This document shows positions 28,089 to 37,551 of a stretch of DNA of 64,000 nucleotides, in pieces. The stretch spans positions 372,001 through 436,000 of the forward strand of contig NZ_JASJOM010000001.1 of assembly GCF_030271255.1 (NCBI RefSeq). The letters run 5' to 3'. This DNA comes from Peribacillus folii. Lineage in GTDB: Bacteria > Bacillota > Bacilli > Bacillales > DSM-1321. The first letter of the stretch is position 1, and every line of letters starts with the position of its first letter. The position numbers were made by a program, and so were the translations under genes. Under the pieces are notes generated by a model that searched no databases, was not told the origin of the DNA, and worked only from the letters and a program-made list of their open reading frames with translations.

Positions 28089-28373
28089 TCACGCGCGGTG
28101 AATGGCCCTTTGGGCAGCCAGCTCATCTTCTTTTTTTACCCATACATCATATTGAGTCGTTTTGTTGCGATTTTGAAAGTCCGTCGAACCTAAATTCATA
28201 GGCGTTTTCGTTTTGAAGCGCACCCCTTCACTTTTCAATTTGCTGATCACCTTAAAATAATTTTCATGGCCGAATGCGGTATAGATGCAAGTCCAATATT
28301 TATAGGTAATCAGTTTGGCCGTCATAACACATGCTACGGCCAAAATCAGCATGCCAATGATGATATACTTCAC
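28089..28373 (-). CDS. Small single-pass membrane protein, DUF2007-like
   Basis: A 94-residue protein with one N-terminal helix (IIIGMLILAVACVMTAKLI, residues 4-22) and a soluble tail that resembles DUF2007-type signal-transducing domains (ENYFKVISKLKSEGVRFKTK ... YDVWVKKEDELAAQRAI). The resemblance is by eye only. ATG at 28373. Probably co-transcribed with the downstream hypothetical gene. Confidence 0.62.
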   Translation of the reverse strand: MKYIIIGMLILAVACVMTAKLITYKYWTCIYTAFGHENYFKVISKLKSEGVRFKTKTPMNLGSTDFQNRNKTTQYDVWVKKEDELAAQRAIHRA

Positions 28374-28544
28374 ACTTCCCAGCCCCTTTTCCTTTTCTGC
28401 CTTTGATAATATCCCGTCTGTACAGTATATTCTTTGTGCCAGGTAACATCTCCTTTTTAAACGGCCTTCTCAATGATTAGATACGTTTTCGATAACCTTT
28501 GGAACTTTTGCCGCTTTCATCTTAAATTAAATATTTTTTGTTTG

Positions 28545-28574
28545 TTGCCATGTAATAGTGTTATGTTGTACAAT
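28545..28574 (+). promoter_or_regulatory. SigA promoter of ldh-lctP
   Basis: TTGCCA (28545-28550) and TACAAT (28569-28574), spacer 18 bases, each one mismatch from consensus. The predicted start is about 28581, inside the first Rex box. Confidence 0.75.
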
Positions 28575-28578
28575 AACA

Positions 28579-28596
28579 TTGTGAAGTACTTCACAT
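28579..28596 (+). promoter_or_regulatory. Rex operator 1 (ROP box)
   Basis: TTGTGAAGTACTTCACAT matches the Rex consensus TTGTGAA-N4-TTCACAA at all but the last base. It overlaps the predicted transcript start of ldh, so NADH-sensing Rex bound there would block initiation. Confidence 0.85.
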
Positions 28597-28663
28597 AATA
28601 ATCACTTACAACAAACCATGTAATCCATAAAAATGTGAAAGATTGCTTTTTTATTAGGATATT

Positions 28664-28681
28664 ATGTGAAGTTATTCACAA
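28664..28681 (+). promoter_or_regulatory. Rex operator 2 (ROP box)
   Basis: ATGTGAAGTTATTCACAA, one mismatch from the Rex consensus, centred 85 bases (about eight helical turns) downstream of operator 1. Two boxes suggest cooperative or looped repression. Confidence 0.82.
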
Positions 28682-28769
28682 ATTCGTCAGAATGTTGTTC
28701 AGGCAACCTTTATAAAGAATTACCCTGGAACACAGGGGAAAGAATAATACTGCAAGGAAATTCGAGTAG

Positions 28770-29756
<987 letters not shown>

Positions 29757-29797
29757 GTACTTCTCAACCAGAATTTCTAACTGAGGGAGCTGTGATT

Positions 29798-31369
29798 ATG
29801 TTAGTAGAAACATACAACCCGTTTAATCATCTTGCCATTTCAGCAGTGGTTGCAGCCATTCCGATCCTATTATTTCTATTATGCTTGACGATTTTCAAGA
29901 TGAAAGGAATTCACGCAGCCCTACTAAACTTATTCATTACCTTCCTTATCGTCCTCTTCCTCTTTAAGCTACCTTTGGGAGAAGCAATCGGAAGTGTGGT
30001 TCAAGGTACGTTCCAAGGGATATGGCCAATCGGTTATATCATCGTGATGGCGGTATGGTTATATAAAATCTCCGTTAAATCAGGAAAATTCGAGGTGCTG
30101 CGCGGCAGCATTGCAGGAATATCACAAGACCAACGCCTTCAGCTTTTGCTTATTGGTTTTTGCTTTAATGCTTTTCTCGAAGGGGCAGCAGGTTTTGGTG
30201 TACCGATCGCAATCTGTGCCGTCCTATTAGTTTCATTGGGATTCAAACCTTTGCAGGCAGCGATGCTCTGCCTAATAGCGAATGGGGCTTCGGGAGCATT
30301 CGGGGCAATCGGGATACCGGTTGGCATCATCGATACATTCGGCCTGGAAAATGTGTCCTCGATGGAAGTGTCGATGATGACGGCCTTGACACTTCCACTC
30401 ATTAACTTTACAATTCCGTTTTTGTTAATATGGCTAATGGATGGAATTAAAGGGATTAAGGAAGTATTGCCGGCCCTATTAGTGACATCGATCACTTATA
30501 CGCTATCCCAGGCAATCATGACCGTTTTTGTCGGTCCGGAGTTGGCTGACATCATTCCATCCCTATTGACAATGGGTATACTGGCGCTATTTCTTAATAA
30601 GTGGCAGCCTAAACAGCTATTTTTACTCAACGGCAAGGAGCTCGAAATTGAAAAACATTCATTGGGGGATATCGTCAGGGCATGGTCTCCATTCTATCTA
30701 TTGACGCTATTCGTTTTGATTTGGAGCTTTCCTGCCTTTAAAGGACTGTTTTCTCAAGGAGGCGTCCTTGAATCGGCTGTCCTGAAATTTACGATTCCGG
30801 GATCATCGATTGCGATTGCCATTGATTTGATCGGTGCAACGGGTACGGCAATCTTACTGGCTTCGTTAACGACCATCGCTACGACGAAAGCCATTACTGC
30901 AGGTGAAGGGCTTTCTCTCCTGAAAAAAACGATTTCGGAGTTTCGGATTCCAATCATCATGATCTGTGCAATCATCGGGATAGCCAAATTGATGTCATAT
31001 GGCGGATTAACGAACGTTTTAGGCGAAGCGGTTGCGACCACTGGTCATATCTTCCCGCTCTTATCACCGCTATTGGGCTGGATCGGCGTGTTCATGACTG
31101 GATCTGTAGTGAATAACAATACGTTGTTCGCTCCCATCCAAGCAACTGCAGGCCATATCATCGGGACAAACCCATCATTACTGGTTTCCGCAAACACGGC
31201 TGGCGGCGTCATGGCAAAGCTCGTTTCCCCGCAATCGATTGCAATAGCGACGGCAGCCGTCGGCGAAACCGGACAAGAATCCGCTTTAACGAAGATGACA
31301 TTGAAATATAGCTTTGGTTTATTGGCCTTCGTATGCATTTGGACATTCATTTTATCGCTCATTTTTTAG
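29798..31369 (+). CDS. lctP: L-lactate permease
   Basis: A 523-residue polytopic membrane protein of the LctP family with about 12-14 hydrophobic segments and the signatures FLEGAAGFGVPIAI, ANGASGAFGAIGIPVG and SVVNNNTLFAPIQ. It exchanges lactate with protons, here most likely exporting the product of ldh. ATG at 29798 follows GAGGGAG. It ends at a strong bidirectional terminator. Confidence 0.94.
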   Translation: MLVETYNPFNHLAISAVVAAIPILLFLLCLTIFKMKGIHAALLNLFITFLIVLFLFKLPLGEAIGSVVQGTFQGIWPIGYIIVMAVWLYKISVKSGKFEVLRGSIAGISQDQRLQLLLIGFCFNAFLEGAAGFGVPIAICAVLLVSLGFKPLQAAMLCLIANGASGAFGAIGIPVGIIDTFGLENVSSMEVSMMTALTLPLINFTIPFLLIWLMDGIKGIKEVLPALLVTSITYTLSQAIMTVFVGPELADIIPSLLTMGILALFLNKWQPKQLFLLNGKELEIEKHSLGDIVRAWSPFYLLTLFVLIWSFPAFKGLFSQGGVLESAVLKFTIPGSSIAIAIDLIGATGTAILLASLTTIATTKAITAGEGLSLLKKTISEFRIPIIMICAIIGIAKLMSYGGLTNVLGEAVATTGHIFPLLSPLLGWIGVFMTGSVVNNNTLFAPIQATAGHIIGTNPSLLVSANTAGGVMAKLVSPQSIAIATAAVGETGQESALTKMTLKYSFGLLAFVCIWTFILSLIF

Positions 31370-31398
31370 TGCAACCGAATAAATGATTCACCGCTTTG

Positions 31399-31447
31399 AA
31401 AAAGGCTGCCTCCAAGATGATTCGTTCATCTTGGAGGCAGCCTTTTT
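31399..31447 (+). terminator. Bidirectional terminator after lctP
   Basis: A perfect 22-bp inverted repeat (31399-31420 with 31426-31447) around a 5-base loop, with A/T runs at the base. It also ends the convergent DsbA-family gene. Confidence 0.92.
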
Positions 31448-31471
31448 TACATCTTGTGCTTCATGGCCGAA

Positions 31472-32182
31472 TTATTTTTCCGGCACCTTGCAAGAGCCGT
31501 CCGCACATGCTTCGCCAGTGGCCGGATCATTCACCATTTGCAGCGGGTTTTCCTCGGCCCATACCTTTTTCAGTGTATCGAGGAATGCTTCGATGGGCTG
31601 TGCCCCGGATATACCATACTTGCGGTTGATCACAAAGAAAGGAACTCCGGTTATGCCAAGCTGGCTCCCTTCCTGCTCATCGCCCCTTACTTCTGCTGTG
31701 AATGCTGTCCCTGAAAGAACAGCTTCCGCTTCAGACTTATCAATGCCAGCCTCTTGTGCCAATGTGGCCAGTGTTGCATGGTCGCCAATATGCTTACCTT
31801 CCGTAAAGTATGCTTTGAACAGGCGCTCGTTCATTTCATTTTCCTTACCTTTCGATTGGGCAAGATACATCAGACGGTGGGCATCGAATGAATTCGTCAA
31901 GACGATGTTGTCCAGATGATAATCAAGTCCCAATTCCTTTGCCTGCTGTGTCAGGTTTTGGCTGCTTGCTTCCACATCGGCTTGCGACATGCCATATTTC
32001 TTCATGAGCATTTCCTGTTGGGTCATATTGATGTCCCGTTCTGCCTCAGGATTCAGTTCGAAGCTGCGGAATGCCACCTCCACCTGCTCTTTATTCTCAA
32101 ATTGCTTCAAAGCTTCTTCGAATCGATGCTTCCCTATATAACAGAACGGACATTGATAATCCGACCAAATTTCCACCTTCAT
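31472..32182 (-). CDS. DsbA family (FrnE-like) oxidoreductase
   Basis: A 236-residue cytosolic DsbA/FrnE-like thiol oxidoreductase. The thioredoxin-fold active site is CPFC in WSDYQCPFCYIG near the N-terminus, the helical insert follows, and the cis-proline loop is GVPFFVIN. A second Cys motif, EACADGSC, lies near the C-terminus, an addition seen in some FrnE proteins. ATG at 32182 has GGAGGA upstream. It lies 74 bases downstream of an Rrf2 regulator gene with no visible terminator, so the two are likely one redox-responsive unit. Confidence 0.87.
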   Translation of the reverse strand: MKVEIWSDYQCPFCYIGKHRFEEALKQFENKEQVEVAFRSFELNPEAERDINMTQQEMLMKKYGMSQADVEASSQNLTQQAKELGLDYHLDNIVLTNSFDAHRLMYLAQSKGKENEMNERLFKAYFTEGKHIGDHATLATLAQEAGIDKSEAEAVLSGTAFTAEVRGDEQEGSQLGITGVPFFVINRKYGISGAQPIEAFLDTLKKVWAEENPLQMVNDPATGEACADGSCKVPEK

Positions 32183-32256
32183 GTAAATTCCTCCTCGCAT
32201 TAAATGCAATCACTTTAAGCACATTATATAATCAAGGGTATCCTCTTGCAAGGATA

Positions 32257-32712
32257 TTACCCTAGACACTCTTCTTCGAATGAGGTGAAGTCGATTTTTT
32301 TCATGAAGTCTTCTAACGTATATCCCTTCAATAGACGCAGGGTCTCCTTTTCCGCTTCATTCATGACTTCCTCCAAAGCAGAATCCAGCTGCTTCCCGAC
32401 CTCACCGCATTCACTCGTTTCCATACAAACCAGGCATTCCGGCCGTACCGCTTGATACACATCCGCTAAAGTGAGCTGTGATGCAGGTACCTTCAAGCTA
32501 TATCCTCCATCACGGCCTTCCTTCGTTTCGACGATACCCTCAGCTGCAAGCTGTGCCATCACCCTTCTTAAAAAAGTAGCATGTGATTTCACCTTTGAGG
32601 CGATACTCGAACTTGTCAGGAGCTTTTCGCTTTGTGCGAGCCAAACCAGGGAGTGGATGGCGATGGCAAAGCGTGGCGGTCCAATTTGATTGTTCCGATT
32701 ACCCGAAGACAT
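32257..32712 (-). CDS. Rrf2 family transcriptional regulator
   Basis: A 151-residue winged-helix regulator. The DNA-binding region (about residues 12-75) includes SSSIASKVKSHATFLRRVMAQL and the EGRDGGYSL wing. Three cysteines in the segment ECLVCMETSECGE (about residues 92-104) resemble the Cys cluster that binds a cluster or senses thiol stress in Rrf2 proteins. ATG at 32712 follows AAGGGGGA. It probably regulates itself and the DsbA gene; a dyad sits inside its promoter. Confidence 0.87.
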   Translation of the reverse strand: MSSGNRNNQIGPPRFAIAIHSLVWLAQSEKLLTSSSIASKVKSHATFLRRVMAQLAAEGIVETKEGRDGGYSLKVPASQLTLADVYQAVRPECLVCMETSECGEVGKQLDSALEEVMNEAEKETLRLLKGYTLEDFMKKIDFTSFEEECLG

Positions 32713-32749
32713 TCTTTATCCCCCTTACCATCTTATCTATACTACACCC

Positions 32750-32779
32750 ATTATACTATGTTCCGTTCACTTGGAACAA
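32750..32779 (-). promoter_or_regulatory. Promoter with embedded dyad upstream of the Rrf2 regulator
   Basis: On the minus strand TTGTTC, an 18-base spacer, then TATAAT (32750-32755). The spacer contains GTTCC-N8-GGAAC (32760-32777), an inverted repeat placed exactly where a repressor would block RNA polymerase. Candidate Rrf2 operator. Confidence 0.6.
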
Positions 32780-32985
32780 ATGTCACCATTTCCGCCTTAT
32801 TCATACTGGTTAACAGCTGGATTGCCACATTACTGGCTGTCCGCAAGCCTGCCACGGTTGTCATGGTTCCGGGATCGCCTTGCTTCTATGGAATCAAGCG
32901 CATTGACAATTTCACCTAAGGACGGAAGTCGTCCTGCTGGGTGAAGCACGTGCTTTCGGCTAAACGATGAACTTGGATGGCCCCA

Positions 32986-34167
32986 TTAAAGCAAATTGAT
33001 TTTATATTTCTTCAGATCAAGGAACTGAATGAATTCCTGGGCCAGGAACTGCGGGGTGAATTCTTTTCCTTCATGAAGCCTGTATAAGATAAGGCCCACC
33101 AATAGCCCGGATACATAGTACGCATACATTTGCTTGCCTGCATGGATGTTTATGCGCTGCTTCAAGAAAAACTGGCTCAACCTATTGAGGATTTCCGGAA
33201 TTGGATCGGGAATCCCGTAATTTCCGCTGATGAAATGGACGATGGAAGTGTGTTCCGAAAGATAAGCGAACAATTGAACGAGAATGGCTTCCGATTGCTT
33301 CATGGTCACCTCCTCGGTACTTCCTTCAAGCGTTAAAATCGCGATGATATCCGTACAGAACTGATGGGTGATCGCTTTAAGCAAGTCCGCTTTACCGGAA
33401 TAATGGTCATAAAAGGTCGCACGGCGCATATCACTTCTGCGTGTAATATCGGATATCGTCACCGCTGAATAATCTTTTTTTTCGATGATCAATTGGATCA
33501 TCGCCTCCTGCAGCGCTTGCCTAGTCCTGATTACACGCCGATCGATGCGCGCTTCCTTTTCTTCCGGCAAAACGGGAACTCCGAAAATCCAATAATATCT
33601 CTTCTGGCTGACCAAATCCCAAAATTGCCGGCTGATTTTCTCTGGGGTAGGTTCCATCCCTTCTTTAAACCAGTACAAGATGATCGCATAGGTGTAGAGG
33701 GCCCGGTAATGCACATACAGGTCCTTTAAGCTCTCCGATACGTTTTCCTTCATCGGGGTCAGCATGATTTCCCTATTGAATACTTCAAAGAAAAACGCAT
33801 GAAAATTGACATAAGGCATCTTATTCCGATCCATCATGGTTAAAAAGAAGGGCGTATGCTTGGCCACGTATGATAACGCAGGAAGGACCTTCAAGTTCAT
33901 TTCCCGAAGGTCGATATGATCCAGGTCCTTCAGGGAATCGAAAATGGCATTCTGCAATCCTTCCTTTTGCTCTTGGACTATTTCCTCGAAAATGGCGAAT
34001 TTATCTTCATAGTAGAAATACAGGGCCCCCCTGCTGACGTTTGCTAGCGCGGCTATTTCCTTGCTCGTTATATGGCGGATGTCCTTTACCATAAGAAGGC
34101 TCAGCAATGCCTCCTTTATTTTTGAAGGTGTTGGTTCATTTGCAAGGCTTTCATGATCATCTGGCAC
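32986..34167 (-). CDS. Tandem TetR-TetR regulator
   Basis: A 393-residue protein made of two complete TetR-type repressor modules in one chain. Module 1 (about residues 12-200) has the helix-turn-helix ITSKEIAALANVSRGALYFY; module 2 (about 208-393) has VTISDITRRSDMRRATFYDH. Each is followed by its own all-helical ligand/dimer domain. Ordinary TetR proteins are about 190-210 residues and act as dimers; here the pair may fold as a single-chain pseudodimer. GTG at 34167 is chosen because AGGAGGT sits 6 bases upstream; ATG at 34185 lacks a site. Divergent from the aldehyde dehydrogenase gene, its likely target. Confidence 0.85.
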   Translation of the reverse strand: MPDDHESLANEPTPSKIKEALLSLLMVKDIRHITSKEIAALANVSRGALYFYYEDKFAIFEEIVQEQKEGLQNAIFDSLKDLDHIDLREMNLKVLPALSYVAKHTPFFLTMMDRNKMPYVNFHAFFFEVFNREIMLTPMKENVSESLKDLYVHYRALYTYAIILYWFKEGMEPTPEKISRQFWDLVSQKRYYWIFGVPVLPEEKEARIDRRVIRTRQALQEAMIQLIIEKKDYSAVTISDITRRSDMRRATFYDHYSGKADLLKAITHQFCTDIIAILTLEGSTEEVTMKQSEAILVQLFAYLSEHTSIVHFISGNYGIPDPIPEILNRLSQFFLKQRINIHAGKQMYAYYVSGLLVGLILYRLHEGKEFTPQFLAQEFIQFLDLKKYKINLL

Positions 34168-34329
34168 AAAAGGACCTCCTGGCATGTTCAGAATTTGTAC
34201 AGTTTCCAGTGATTTATACGATAACGTACACTTTCCCTGTCTCTGTCTTTATTTAGGTGATCTTAAAAACTATAATAATTTCGAGAGATGAATAAAGCAA
34301 ATTTCACTTTAAGGGGGAAACAAAACGGC

Positions 34330-35664
34330 ATGGATATTGAAATGAAAAATGAGATAAATCGAGTATTCCAATTGCAAAAGAAACACCAAAGAGTGATGCG
34401 TTCAACGACCGCTGAACAGAGAAAGGCGAAATTGAACCGATTTTTGGAGGTGGTGGCCGCCCATGAGGAGGAAATTATCGAGGCGGTGCGCCAAGATGTC
34501 CGCAAGCCCTATCATGAAGTAAAGCGAGCAGAAATCCTTGGAACGATCAAATCGATCCAAGATAATATCAATAACCTTGATGAGTGGATGGCCCCTAAAG
34601 AAGTGGGCTCTTCCTTGAGCGCTGATGCTAAAGGGTATTTGATGTATGAAGCAAAAGGAACGTGTTTAGTGCTGGGACCTTGGAATTACCCTTTCATGCT
34701 TACGATGGCCCCGCTTGCTGCCGCGATTGCAGCTGGTAACTGTGCAGTCGTCAAGCTGTCCGATTTCACGATGAAAACGAGCAATATCGCAGCGAAAATC
34801 ATCCGCGAGGCCTTCGATGAAAAAGAAGTGGCAATCTTCGAGGGCGATGTGGATGTGGCGACGGAGCTCCTTGATCAGCCATTTGATCATATCTTCTTTA
34901 CAGGCAGCACGAATGTCGGCAAAATCGTCATGACGGCGGCAGCGAAGCATTTATCATCCGTAACACTTGAGCTTGGCGGAAAAAGCCCGACCATCATCGA
35001 TGAAGGCTATGATTTGCTGGATGCCGCAAAAAAAATAGCAGTCGGCAAATTCGTCAATGCCGGCCAAACTTGCATTGCGCCTGATTATCTTTTCATCAAG
35101 CATGGCCAGCTAGCGGAATTCACCGGCCATTTGCAAGCCATCGTACAAGCTGGGTTCCTTAAGGAAGACGGAACGGCCGATAGGAATAACTTCACGCAAA
35201 TCGTGAACGAGCGGAATTTCCACCGGGTCAAGCTTCTATTTGATGATGCAATCGAACAAGGTGCTGAAGTCGTCTTCGGCGGACAGTTCGACCTAAGCGA
35301 CCGAACCATATCACCGACTGTGTTGAAGAATGTAACTCGAAACATGAAGATCATGCAGGAGGAAATTTTCGCACCGATCCTCCCGTTGTTGAACTATGAC
35401 GACATGGATGAAGTCATCGATTCCATTAACGAATGTGATAAGCCTTTGGCATTATATGTTTTTAGCTCTAAGCAGGAGGTCATCGATAAAGTCCTGAATC
35501 ACACCACCTCCGGTAACGCTTCTGTCAATGACGTAGTCGTACATTTCACGGATTATAACCTGCCATTCGGCGGTGTGAATACGAGCGGGATCGGGTCATA
35601 TCATGGCATATATGGCTTCAAGGCCTTCTCGCATGAAAAGGGAGTCTTCGTTCAAGCAAAATGA
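34330..35664 (+). CDS. NAD(P)-dependent aldehyde dehydrogenase, class 3 type
   Basis: About 444 residues. The ALDH signatures are present: GPWNYPFML, FTGSTNVGKIV, the general base in LELGGKSP and the catalytic Cys in GQTCIAPDY, plus the late EEIFAPILP. The short length and sequence resemble YwdH-type, fatty or aromatic aldehyde dehydrogenases. ATG at 34330 follows AAGGGGG at about 12 bases, longer than usual; ATG at 34288 is the alternative. It is divergent from the tandem TetR gene across about 160 bases, which suggests aldehyde-responsive control. Confidence 0.88.
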   Translation: MDIEMKNEINRVFQLQKKHQRVMRSTTAEQRKAKLNRFLEVVAAHEEEIIEAVRQDVRKPYHEVKRAEILGTIKSIQDNINNLDEWMAPKEVGSSLSADAKGYLMYEAKGTCLVLGPWNYPFMLTMAPLAAAIAAGNCAVVKLSDFTMKTSNIAAKIIREAFDEKEVAIFEGDVDVATELLDQPFDHIFFTGSTNVGKIVMTAAAKHLSSVTLELGGKSPTIIDEGYDLLDAAKKIAVGKFVNAGQTCIAPDYLFIKHGQLAEFTGHLQAIVQAGFLKEDGTADRNNFTQIVNERNFHRVKLLFDDAIEQGAEVVFGGQFDLSDRTISPTVLKNVTRNMKIMQEEIFAPILPLLNYDDMDEVIDSINECDKPLALYVFSSKQEVIDKVLNHTTSGNASVNDVVVHFTDYNLPFGGVNTSGIGSYHGIYGFKAFSHEKGVFVQAK

Positions 35665-35678
35665 TCATTAGCACAAGT

Positions 35679-35712
35679 AAAACCCGGCAAAAGCAGTTTT
35701 TTGCCGGGTTTT
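35679..35712 (+). terminator. Bidirectional terminator between ALDH and ycgQ genes
   Basis: A 14-bp perfect stem (35679-35692 with 35699-35712) with a 6-base loop and A/T-rich base; it ends 3 bases from the convergent ycgQ stop codon. Confidence 0.9.
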
Positions 35713-35715
35713 ACT

Positions 35716-36483
35716 CTATTGAATGATTTGCACATTCTCATATAAATAGACTTCTTTCGGTGCCTTTATTTTCTTCGCAGCCTTTAAATCAAGCACTGGA
35801 ACCGTTTCCCCTTTATAGGTTCCTTTTTTCAATGTACCAGTAATAGTGTACCAATCATTCGTCTTCATGCCTTTTACATGTCCGTTGACCATATATCCAT
35901 ACAGCGTCGCATCGACGACACAGCAGGACATGGACAGACGGGAGATCGCCACTTGTTTGCTTGTAAACCCATCCTCGCGATATATAAACCCCGAAAGCTC
36001 AATTTCCTTTCCTTCAATCGTATCGAGGTTGTTCAGGAGGTCATCAAGCACTTCAAAATAATTATCATCCGTAACCGTAATTTTCGCTTGATTCACATGC
36101 TTTCCTGCTGCATCATTCGGGCTTTGCTTCTGTGATTGCTGCTGGGCCATGCCCCTTTTTGCGAGCACTTCCCCGCTTAATGTGAAATCCGTCAAGATGA
36201 AGCCGAGAAGGATCGGGATGAAGAACAAACTATATTTCAAGGCTAAGGCGGGTGATGAAGATTTTCCATGCGAATGGCACTCACAATGATTTCCGCCCTG
36301 TTTTCGTTTTTTCAGCCGAAGAAGACTGATCACAAAAAAAGCAAAAAGTGCCGCCAATGCATATGGTACCATCTTTGGTGCGATCAAATTCGTTAAGTGA
36401 CCCGACACATACAATTTAAAAATCATCATTCCCAATCCCAGCAGCAGCAACCCTTCAAGTTTTTGGATGAAATACGTTTTCAT
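35716..36483 (-). CDS. ycgQ: TIGR03943/DUF1980 family membrane protein YcgQ
   Basis: A 255-residue protein with two to three membrane helices in the first 110 residues, a His/Cys-rich loop (HCECHSHGK, about residues 67-75) and an extracytosolic C-terminal domain with SRLSMSCCVVDATLYG and WYTITGTL. This is the YcgQ family, always paired with the YcgR permease. ATG at 36483 overlaps the ycgR stop by one base (TGATG), so the two are translationally coupled. Zinc-related function is suggested by the Zur box in front of ycgR and by the metal-ligand-like loop, but this is inference. Confidence 0.85.
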   Translation of the reverse strand: MKTYFIQKLEGLLLLGLGMMIFKLYVSGHLTNLIAPKMVPYALAALFAFFVISLLRLKKRKQGGNHCECHSHGKSSSPALALKYSLFFIPILLGFILTDFTLSGEVLAKRGMAQQQSQKQSPNDAAGKHVNQAKITVTDDNYFEVLDDLLNNLDTIEGKEIELSGFIYREDGFTSKQVAISRLSMSCCVVDATLYGYMVNGHVKGMKTNDWYTITGTLKKGTYKGETVPVLDLKAAKKIKAPKEVYLYENVQIIQ

Positions 36484-37493
36484 CAAAGCCCTCCCTTACT
36501 GATCAAGCCACCTGCGATGAGGCATAGACTGAAGACGACGGCGAAAACAAGCAAAACATAGGTAAAGACGAAGCTCCGTTTAAAACAAGACAGCATGATC
36601 AGGACGTTTTTCAGATCAAGCATCGGCCCGAAGACAAGGAAGCCAAGGATCGAGCCGGGGAGGAAACTATGGGAAAAGGAAGCGGCCACGAAGGCATCTG
36701 CCGAAGAGCAGAGTGAAAGGACAAACGCAATGCCCATCATCAGCGCCGTGCCTTTTATCGGGGCCTGTCCGATTTCTGCCAAGAGGGTCCGGTCCATGAG
36801 CACTTGAAAGATACTGGCAAACAAAGCTCCGATGATGAAGTACCTCCCGACCATGAAAAACTCCTGTGAGGTATGTTCGATGAAGCTTGTCCACTTACTT
36901 GGCGGAAAATCGTGTACATGCCCGCGGACTGCTTCCGGCTTTTCTTCCTTCACGACATCCTTCCTGCTGAAGATATAAATGAATAATCCGACGATAATGG
37001 CCGTCAGGATACAGAGGATGATTCTCCCGTACAAAATCGCCGGATTGTTCTGGAACGCATAATAGGTCGAACCAAAGACGATGACATTCAAGATCGGGGC
37101 CGTGACAAGCAGGACCACGCCAGCGTGGACCGGAACGCCCTTTTGAATCAACCTCCTTACGACCGGGATGATCGCACATTCGCACACTGGAATGATCAGT
37201 GCTGCTACTATCGCAGCGAAAATGGCCATGAACGCGCTTTTTGGGATCATTCGCTGGATGATTTCTTCACTGATGAACAACTGGATGAAAGAAGACGCAA
37301 TCGCACCAAGAAACAGGAAGGGAATCGATTCTAAAAACAATCCCAAAAAGACGACAAGCACGGAATGAAGCAGCGGATACCCAGATAAATCGATTGCTTT
37401 TGGAATAAACACATCGCCTAGAAAAAAGAATGCTAGCAGCAAAAACAAGAGGATCAAGATCAGCAAATTGCCCGTGTATCGTTTCAAAAGCAT
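36483..37493 (-). CDS. ycgR: Permease YcgR (DUF318/COG0701)
   Basis: A 336-residue polytopic protein with about eight membrane helices matching the COG0701 permeases. Conserved features include PVCECAIIPVVRRL (a Cys-Glu-Cys in a membrane segment) and a later CSSADAFVAASFSH. The transported substrate is not established; the CEC motif suits a thiophilic metal. ATG at 37493 has GAGGTG upstream. First gene of ycgR-ycgQ, with a Zur box beginning 15 bases upstream of its start codon. Confidence 0.86.
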   Translation of the reverse strand: MLLKRYTGNLLILILLFLLLAFFFLGDVFIPKAIDLSGYPLLHSVLVVFLGLFLESIPFLFLGAIASSFIQLFISEEIIQRMIPKSAFMAIFAAIVAALIIPVCECAIIPVVRRLIQKGVPVHAGVVLLVTAPILNVIVFGSTYYAFQNNPAILYGRIILCILTAIIVGLFIYIFSRKDVVKEEKPEAVRGHVHDFPPSKWTSFIEHTSQEFFMVGRYFIIGALFASIFQVLMDRTLLAEIGQAPIKGTALMMGIAFVLSLCSSADAFVAASFSHSFLPGSILGFLVFGPMLDLKNVLIMLSCFKRSFVFTYVLLVFAVVFSLCLIAGGLISKGGL

Positions 37494-37507
37494 GTTTCAC
37501 ACCTCGC

Positions 37508-37528
37508 AAATCATAATTATTACGATTT
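37508..37528 (-). promoter_or_regulatory. Zur box upstream of ycgRQ
   Basis: The 21 bases at 37508-37528 match the Bacillus Zur consensus (AAATCGTAAT-N-ATTACGATTT) with one mismatch, in the left half-site. A TATAAT -10 on the minus strand lies at 37546-37551, putting the operator at about +11 to +31 of the ycgRQ transcript. Confidence 0.85.
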
Positions 37529-37551
37529 AATCGTTGATTTGGTCTATTATA

